Assembly (NCBI GenBank): GCA_948844705.1
Contig: CAQNVT010000183.1
Location: forward strand, 1 to 19,178
Length of the DNA stretch: 19,178 nucleotides
Source of the DNA: an uncultured Dorea sp.
GTDB lineage: Bacteria > Bacillota > Clostridia > Lachnospirales > Lachnospiraceae
Reading direction: 5' to 3'
Numbering within the stretch: position 1 is the stretch's first letter; each line of letters begins with the position of its first letter. Of this stretch, positions 14,973 to 19,178 are shown piece after piece. Both the position numbers and the translations under genes were made by a program. Under the pieces are notes generated by a model. That model was not told the DNA's origin. It ran no database searches and saw only the letters and a list, made by a program, of their open reading frames with translations.

Positions 14973-15774
14973 GAATCTCAATAGGGTCAATCGGATCGAC
15001 CGGATTTTCTATCTCTCCGTTTACCTTTCTTTTATGCCATTTTAAAAGCGCACCGCCCTTATTATAGAACCAGAAGGAGTATACGAGAAGCTTGTTCGCT
15101 TTTCCGATCTTATCCTTTGTTGTCTTATCGTAAAGGATCCCGCCTGCCTCTATAGACGCTCTGCTGCGGATCAGCGAAATCAGCTCCGTCTCACAGGTCA
15201 CCCGCCCGGGCAGAATCGTATAGCCTCTCCCGACACAGTCTGGCCTGTGGGAATCACTTCCTCCGATTCCCGGCTTTTTATATTTCTCGGCCAGCCTTGC
15301 GGCACCTTCATTGGATTTCACGGGCTCGCAGGCATTAAAAGCCTCGAAAAAATCAAATCTTTTGATGATCTCCGGTGATTTGTAGTACCGCTTTGTATTA
15401 GTGAAGCTTAAATATTTTTCTCCGCAGGGATGCGCCGGTCCCAGTATTCCACCGTGCCGGTGCACAAAATCAATAAGAACGGCTACCGGAAGTCCCCTGA
15501 GCTCCAGAAGACGCATCTTCACGCCCTCGGGCATTATACAGATGATATGGCCGGCATCACATGTATCATATTCTATTCCCTTTAATACTACAAAATCCTC
15601 GTGCACCTTTCCTTTCATTTTATACTTCCAGTGCCGATAGCCCTTGTAGGTATCATGGTCCGTGATCAGCATTCCGTCAAAGCCCTGTTCCTTTAACCGG
15701 GTAATATAGTCTTCCAGACTTACTTTACTGTCTATTGAGCCTTCACTTACATGACAATGCATATCGATCTTCAT
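14947..15774 (-). CDS. PHP-domain metal-dependent phosphoesterase
   Basis: The 275-residue protein has the PHP (polymerase and histidinol phosphatase) fold, which hydrolyses phosphoesters with a di- or trinuclear metal site. Metal ligands are visible in order: His6 and His8 in DMHCHVSEG, Asp39-His40 in LITDHDTYKGY, Glu68 in LKGIEYD, His115 in GPAHPCG, and Asp174/His176 in GGSDSHRPD. The substrate is unknown; relatives include nucleotide and oligoribonucleotide phosphatases. Residues after about 210 (KANKLLVYSFWFYNKGGALL onward) form a basic, partly hydrophobic tail of unknown role. The start is ATG at 15774 with AAGGGGG 7 nt upstream; an ATG at 15795 in the same frame has no ribosome site. 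It is 27 nt behind the membrane-protein gene, probably one unit. Confidence 0.88.
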   Translation of the reverse strand: MKIDMHCHVSEGSIDSKVSLEDYITRLKEQGFDGMLITDHDTYKGYRHWKYKMKGKVHEDFVVLKGIEYDTCDAGHIICIMPEGVKMRLLELRGLPVAVLIDFVHRHGGILGPAHPCGEKYLSFTNTKRYYKSPEIIKRFDFFEAFNACEPVKSNEGAARLAEKYKKPGIGGSDSHRPDCVGRGYTILPGRVTCETELISLIRSRASIEAGGILYDKTTKDKIGKANKLLVYSFWFYNKGGALLKWHKRKVNGEIENPVDPIDPIEIPYLKSGSR

Positions 15775-15801
15775 AAGAAAGCCCCCTTCCCGCATTTTAT
15801 A

Positions 15802-16554
15802 TTATTCTTCTTCATCATCCTCATCGAGAACCGCTCTGGCTTTTTCCACCTCGGATTCCACGGAATCCTTTTCTTTGACACCGTCCGAATATATCTTTTC
15901 CTTCCTTCCGACCTTTCTTGAATGCATCATAAACTGTACACCCGCACCGAGTACGGCAAGCACGCCGCCAAGCACATAATTCATCCATGACGCCGTATTA
16001 AGTCCGGAAACAGCCAGGATCGCAGATCCCGCCGACAGTCCTCCGAAAAGCGCGGTAACAATCACGATTACCGGTTCCACATAGATGACCGCAAGGATCG
16101 CAAGAACCAGAGCTACGCCGAGGGCGGCGCATGCGATGATCATTGTACTTCCCCCTGCCCCGAAAAAAACGGACATTCCATAAGCAGTCCCCAAAAGTGA
16201 GGCCGCAATAGAAATAACCGCAGAAAACACCAGAAAAAACACTCCGACCTTATACAGAAAAGCAGAAAGTGCTGCCAGTACCAGCGCGCATGCCAGTATG
16301 ATCACGACCGAAACCGTTCCGGAGGTCCCCGCCACAGACACGATCACCACCCCTGCGGCTGCACCGATTAAAAAGCCGTAGATTGCCGCAAGCAGTCTTG
16401 TAAGCTTAAGTCCGAAAAAGCAAAAAAGAAGTCCTGCCAAAATCATTCCGACAAGCAGTCCCGTATTTATTTTTCCGGCCAAAAAGACGGCGGTCGGTCC
16501 GTCTGCGCCCCCGATAATAGTCTTACCAAAGTTCATTGCTTCATCCATATTCAT
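15802..16554 (-). CDS. Polytopic membrane protein with N-terminal GGADGPT segment (DUF4203-like)
   Basis: The ~250-residue protein has about seven hydrophobic segments between residues 30 and 215, rich in Gly and Ala, and an acidic cytoplasmic tail ending in DEDDEEE. The overall form resembles TM7S3/TM198-like (DUF4203) proteins of unknown function. Residues 10-28 (GKTIIGGADGPTAVFLAGK) closely resemble the signature of the beta subunit of sodium-pumping decarboxylases such as OadB/GcdB, although the rest of that protein is absent. The start is ATG at 16554, because GGAG lies 8 nt upstream; ATGs at 16560 and 16548 are alternatives. It has its own extended -10 promoter and leads into the PHP gene. 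I cannot assign a function. Confidence 0.75.
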   Translation of the reverse strand: MNMDEAMNFGKTIIGGADGPTAVFLAGKINTGLLVGMILAGLLFCFFGLKLTRLLAAIYGFLIGAAAGVVIVSVAGTSGTVSVVIILACALVLAALSAFLYKVGVFFLVFSAVISIAASLLGTAYGMSVFFGAGGSTMIIACAALGVALVLAILAVIYVEPVIVIVTALFGGLSAGSAILAVSGLNTASWMNYVLGGVLAVLGAGVQFMMHSRKVGRKEKIYSDGVKEKDSVESEVEKARAVLDEDDEEE

Positions 16555-16603
16555 ATGCATTTCTCCTTTGTCCCTTATCAATCCCGTCAGTATAATTAAC
16601 ATT

Positions 16604-16612
16604 ATTATAACA
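16604..16612 (-). promoter_or_regulatory. Extended -10 promoter of the GGADGPT membrane-protein gene
   Basis: A perfect TATAAT (16604-16609) is preceded directly by TGT (16610-16612) on the minus strand, an extended -10. The -35 region is weak (TTTCAT at 17-nt spacing). It lies 20 nt after the ytvI stop, making a separate unit for this gene and the PHP gene. Confidence 0.6.
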
Positions 16613-16632
16613 AATTATTGCCGGAAATGAAA

Positions 16633-17793
16633 CTATTTCCCCGATTCTTCCTGATTTCTGAGGCTTAAAATCCCCTCCAGAAGAATTTTTACATCTATTA
16701 ATATATAATCAAATGCTCCTGCTTTATACAAATTTATCACAATCAGCCCGAACGGCACTGCAAAGATCATTCCGAATACTCCGCCCAGCTTATAACCGAC
16801 ATACAAAAAGACCAGCGTCGGGAGCGGCTTAAGCCCCATACTGTCTCCCACGAGCTTCGGCTGTATCAGCTGACGTACAAGCTGCGTGATCCCATATAAT
16901 ATCAGAAGGCCTGCCATCATCTTATAATTGCCCACCATGAATTTGTACACCGCCCACGGAAGCAGCGCAGTTCCGGTTCCGAAAAAAGGAAGAAAATCCA
17001 AAAACGCGATCAGCAATGCCAGAAGAAAATTAAAATGTACGCCCAGAACAAGAAAACCTGCAAGCAAAATAACAAATACCACAAGCATGATCTTAACCTG
17101 CGCCCTGAAATACCCTCCGACTGCATATTTCAGATTATCTGTAACCATACTCATACGCATTACGACCGGATCCGGTGTCACGCGCCTGAACCATTCGATC
17201 ACTTCCTCCCTCTCGGCAATAAAAAAATATGCCGAAATAAACGTCACGATCGTTGCAACCAGGACAGACGGAATCCGCTTGGCAAAATTTCCTGCGGCAG
17301 TGACCGTAGGCTCGCTGATCCGCCCCATAAGATCTCCCATCGTTTTATCGAAATTATTTACGGCAGCGTGCCAGCCGTTCCTTATTCCTTCAGGAAGTCT
17401 TTCAAATATTCCTTTCGTACTCTCACCGATCTGCTCAAAGCCCTGCTCCAGATCCTGATACATCTCCGGCATATTCTGTATCAGGCCGGCTGTCTCCCGC
17501 CAGAGCTTTACACCGATCAGATAGATAATAAATATCAGCACCGCAAGGACGCCTATGATAATAAGCATCGATCCCAGCTTTTTTACAAGCCTTATTTTTC
17601 TTTCCAGCCAGTTCACCACAGGAGACGCAATGTATGCGATCACCCAGCCTACTACAAACGGCATAAAGAAGATCAGAAGCTTAATGCCCAGATATACAAA
17701 CAAAAGCGTCGCAATCAGGCTGAATGCAAGGCTTACGATTACTTTCCAGTACGGCCGTCCGTCATGGAGCTGTTCCTTAAAATTTGTTTTCAT
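16633..17793 (-). CDS. ytvI: Sporulation membrane protein YtvI (AI-2E transporter family)
   Basis: The 386-residue protein belongs to the AI-2E/PerM family of eight-helix membrane proteins. Hydrophobic pairs lie near residues 19-57 and 74-94, a soluble region near 98-175, then helices from 176 to 356. The block FLDFLPFFGTGTALLPWAVY (264-283), with TQLVRQLIQPKLVGDSMGL (303-321) after it, is the form seen in the sporulation branch YtvI rather than in autoinducer exporters; the transported substrate of YtvI is unknown. ATG at 17793 starts 3 nt after the engB stop and has only a weak ribosome site, so translation is probably coupled to engB. Confidence 0.82.
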   Translation of the reverse strand: MKTNFKEQLHDGRPYWKVIVSLAFSLIATLLFVYLGIKLLIFFMPFVVGWVIAYIASPVVNWLERKIRLVKKLGSMLIIIGVLAVLIFIIYLIGVKLWRETAGLIQNMPEMYQDLEQGFEQIGESTKGIFERLPEGIRNGWHAAVNNFDKTMGDLMGRISEPTVTAAGNFAKRIPSVLVATIVTFISAYFFIAEREEVIEWFRRVTPDPVVMRMSMVTDNLKYAVGGYFRAQVKIMLVVFVILLAGFLVLGVHFNFLLALLIAFLDFLPFFGTGTALLPWAVYKFMVGNYKMMAGLLILYGITQLVRQLIQPKLVGDSMGLKPLPTLVFLYVGYKLGGVFGMIFAVPFGLIVINLYKAGAFDYILIDVKILLEGILSLRNQEESGK

Positions 17794-17796
17794 AGT

Positions 17797-18399
17797 CTAT
17801 TCTGCTTTTTCGCCCTCCAGATACTCTGTCTCTACCAGCTCCCATATCTCGTCTCTTCCCTGCTTCGTAACAGAAGAAAAGGGAATCACAATAGTTCCGG
17901 GAGCAAGTCCCAGGCCCTGTTTCACTGCCTTTAACTGCTTTTCCTTCTGGCTCCTCTTGATCTTATCCAGCTTCGTGGCAATGATAATCGGTTTATACCC
18001 CTGAGACACGATCCATTCATACATCATCCGGTCGTTCGCAGACGGGTCATGACGGATATCGATCAAAAGGAATACGGCCTTAAGCTGCCCGGAGCCGTGA
18101 AGATACCGTTCAATAAGGGCGCCCCACTCCTTCTTTTCCTTTTCCGACACTTTTGCGTAGCCGTATCCCGGAAGATCCACGAGATACAACTGCTCATTGA
18201 TATTGTAGAAATTGATCGTCTGTGTCTTCCCCGGTGTGGCGGATATCCTCGCGTAGGCTTTGCGGTTCATAAGCGCATTGATCAGAGAGGATTTTCCCAC
18301 ATTGGATTTTCCTGCAAATGCGATCTCAGGCAATGCGTTATCCGGAAGCGTGCTTGTAATTCCGCAGACGGTTTCCAAATTAATATTTTTAATTACCAT
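17797..18399 (-). CDS. engB: Ribosome biogenesis GTPase EngB/YsxC
   Basis: EngB (YsxC/YihA) is an essential GTPase for maturation of the large ribosomal subunit. The 200-residue protein has G1 GKSNVGKS (30-37), the switch I region RISATPGKTQTINFY, G3 DLPGYGYAKV (75-84), G4 TKLD (142-145) and a G5-like SSV near 175. These features and the length match the family fully. ATG at 18399 has AAGGGA 7 nt upstream and overlaps the end of the lon frame by 11 nt. The order lon-engB is conserved in Firmicutes, which supports the identity of the fragment upstream. Confidence 0.97.
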   Translation of the reverse strand: MVIKNINLETVCGITSTLPDNALPEIAFAGKSNVGKSSLINALMNRKAYARISATPGKTQTINFYNINEQLYLVDLPGYGYAKVSEKEKKEWGALIERYLHGSGQLKAVFLLIDIRHDPSANDRMMYEWIVSQGYKPIIIATKLDKIKRSQKEKQLKAVKQGLGLAPGTIVIPFSSVTKQGRDEIWELVETEYLEGEKAE

Positions 18400-18568
18400 G
18401 ATTCTTTCCCTTCCCGCCTTTCCCCGGAACCAATGCCGTCTTTAATACTTCATCCATATGAGATACATACACAATCTCCAGTCCCTTTGTGATCTCCTCA
18501 GAGAGCTCCTTAATATCTGCTTTATTTTCCGCAGGCACAATAACCGTTTTAATGCCTGCATTTTTCGC
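18389..18568 (-). pseudogene. lon: C-terminal fragment of Lon protease
   Basis: The last ~59 codons match the end of the Lon ATP-dependent protease: AKNAGIKTVIVPAENK, then SEEITKGLEIVYVSHMDEVL, which is the tail of the proteolytic domain. A short basic extension (PGKGGKGKNHGN) closes the protein. The catalytic Ser-Lys pair, the AAA+ domain and the N-domain, some 700 residues, are missing. Upstream the frame continues without a break into unrelated sequence (18569-18679), so a gene finder would see one 96-residue protein starting at 18679. The fragment sits where lon belongs, just before engB, so the other side of the join is the foreign one. Confidence 0.8.
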
Positions 18569-18679
18569 CTTTAAATCTAAAACAGCCGAACCGCTTGGCC
18601 GGTACCCGATCCCCAGCCAATGGAGGAACCACACCGCCAAACACAGGGTAAACACAACGGCGCCCCACTTCTTTTTCAT
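18569..18679 (-). other. Start of an unidentified gene, fused in frame to the lon tail
   Basis: ATG at 18679 has a strong ribosome site (AAGGGGAGG) and encodes a Lys-rich start and one hydrophobic segment (WGAVVFTLCLAVWFLHWLGI), then RPSGSAV before merging with Lon sequence. It looks like the signal peptide or membrane anchor of an exported protein. Its promoter and the clpB terminator upstream suggest it is the true neighbour of clpB in its source genome. I do not recognise the family from 37 residues. Confidence 0.5.
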
Positions 18680-18766
18680 GTTTTTCCTCCCCTTGCCTCA
18701 CAAGCCAAAAGGCACACCCTGCCAAAAACGCCTAAAGAAGCATACGCATCGCCTTTTTTACCACTG

Positions 18767-18795
18767 ATTATACCCATCCCCACACCCCTTGTCGA
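18767..18795 (-). promoter_or_regulatory. Sigma-A promoter of the unidentified gene at 18679
   Basis: TCGACA (18790-18795) is followed after 17 nt by a perfect TATAAT (18767-18772) on the minus strand, about 90 nt before the ATG at 18679 and just after the clpB terminator. Confidence 0.65.
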
Positions 18796-18821
18796 CGCCG
18801 CCCCTCTCCGCTAAAGGGTGG

Positions 18822-18860
18822 AAAAATAGCCCGAAGGTTTCCGCGCCTTCGGGCTATTTT
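18822..18860 (-). terminator. Intrinsic terminator of clpB
   Basis: TAGCCCGAAGG pairs perfectly with CCTTCGGGCTA across an 8-nt loop, followed by five T residues on the minus strand; the plus strand also has a T-rich end, so it could work both ways. It begins at the clpB stop codon. Confidence 0.92.
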
Positions 18861-18988
18861 TATTTTACAGTTAACTGCTCTCCGTCACTGTCTAAGGTAA
18901 CAACGCTGTCCGGGCCAATTTCGTCTGCTATAATCATACGGCCAATTAAGGTTTCCACATGGCTTTGAATAAAGCGCTTCAAAGGGCG
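18860..18988 (-). pseudogene. clpB: C-terminal fragment of ClpB disaggregase
   Basis: The last ~42 codons read RPLKRFIQSHVETLIGRMII and then a short beta-rich end (VVTLDSDGEQLTVK), which matches the D2 small domain at the C-terminus of ClpB (the family has GARPLKRFIQ here). ClpB is the AAA+ chaperone that rescues aggregated proteins with DnaK. The other ~800 residues are absent: upstream of Arg at 18988 the frame stays open to 19051, but the residues (YTRGRKNIYFKIIFSTRN) are not ClpB. The terminator directly follows the stop. Confidence 0.75.
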
Positions 18989-19178
18989 GTTTCTTGTGCT
19001 AAAGATAATCTTAAAGTATATATTTTTTCGTCCTCTTGTATAAATTGCCATTGTTTAATCTCTGTATTGAGAAATATTTCTTTTGGTATTGAATTATAGA
19101 AATCAACATAAGAACCATCAACACGTGTTATCAAATCGGTTTTTCTCCCTGAGAGATTTATCAATAGTGATGGGTAAC
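18989..19178 (-). pseudogene. Partial CapK/PaaK-like adenylate-forming enzyme, C-terminal part
   Basis: From the right edge, a minus-strand frame reads YPSLLINLSGRKTDLITRVD and continues through NSIPKEIF and EIKQWQFIQEDEKIYTLRLS before breaking at the clpB join, with a stop at 18979-18981. The LSGRKTDLI hinge and the IKQWQFIQ strand resemble the C-terminal lid of CapK/phenylacetate-CoA ligase-type AMP-forming enzymes, often found in polysaccharide loci. Codon use is more AT-rich than that of neighbouring genes. Only about 60 residues are visible, so the call is tentative. Confidence 0.45.

Noticed and set aside
17035..17934. 299-codon plus-strand frame opposite ytvI and engB
   Set aside because: Basic, low-complexity antisense shadow of two well-supported genes.
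1..19178. CRISPR array, tRNA genes, phage or insertion-sequence genes
   Set aside because: No spaced direct repeats, no tRNA-like cloverleaf and no transposase or phage protein recognised on either strand.

Overview
The window reads as the chromosome of a low-to-mid GC, spore-forming Clostridia member, most likely Lachnospiraceae. Reasons: a T-box in front of pheS, the engB-ytvI gene order behind a lon fragment, a SpoIID-type protein, a Cna-B/VaFE surface protein with a sortase signal, a Firmicute-type PheS, AGGAGG ribosome sites and TTGACA/TATAAT promoters throughout. Most genes lie on the minus strand; only feoA-feoB run on the plus strand. The genus is inference from gene content and protein style, not from a search.

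Layout from left to right. (1) 1-3225: T-box-controlled pheS-pheT on the minus strand; a perfect 32-nt REP-like palindrome sits between the two genes, and pheT loses homology near position 75. (2) 3265-5740: a 6S RNA gene with its own promoter and terminator, then spoIID and a YihY/BrkB membrane protein. (3) 5830-9174: leuC-leuD-thrC, with a candidate promoter inside the last codons of the gene upstream. (4) 9126-11658: a 778-residue cell-wall protein joining an NlpC/P60 hydrolase to Cna-B-like domains, a PEE spacer, a VaFE (T-Q ester) domain and a sortase signal, behind a sigma-A promoter and a leader that looks structured. (5) 11694-14934: a CmpB-type putative permease and the iron(II) uptake pair feoA-feoB, fired from two divergent, physically interlocked promoters. 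(6) 14947-16612: a PHP phosphoesterase and a polytopic membrane protein carrying an odd GGADGPT segment. (7) 16633-18568: ytvI, engB and the last ~60 codons of lon.

The outer edges are mosaic. On the right, the lon tail joins a different gene start (18569-18679) with its own promoter, preceded by the clpB terminator, then only the last ~42 codons of clpB, then the tail of what looks like a CapK/PaaK-type adenylate-forming enzyme. On the left, pheT stops matching its family at about codon 566. Several abrupt joins close to both ends fit contig-end misassembly best, although real rearrangement cannot be excluded from sequence alone.

I do not see a defence island, CRISPR array, prophage or transposase. 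The most unusual parts are the interlocked feoA/permease promoters, the hydrolase-adhesin fusion with its leader, the GGADGPT membrane protein, the REP-like palindrome inside pheST, and the promoter nested in a coding end ahead of leuCD-thrC.
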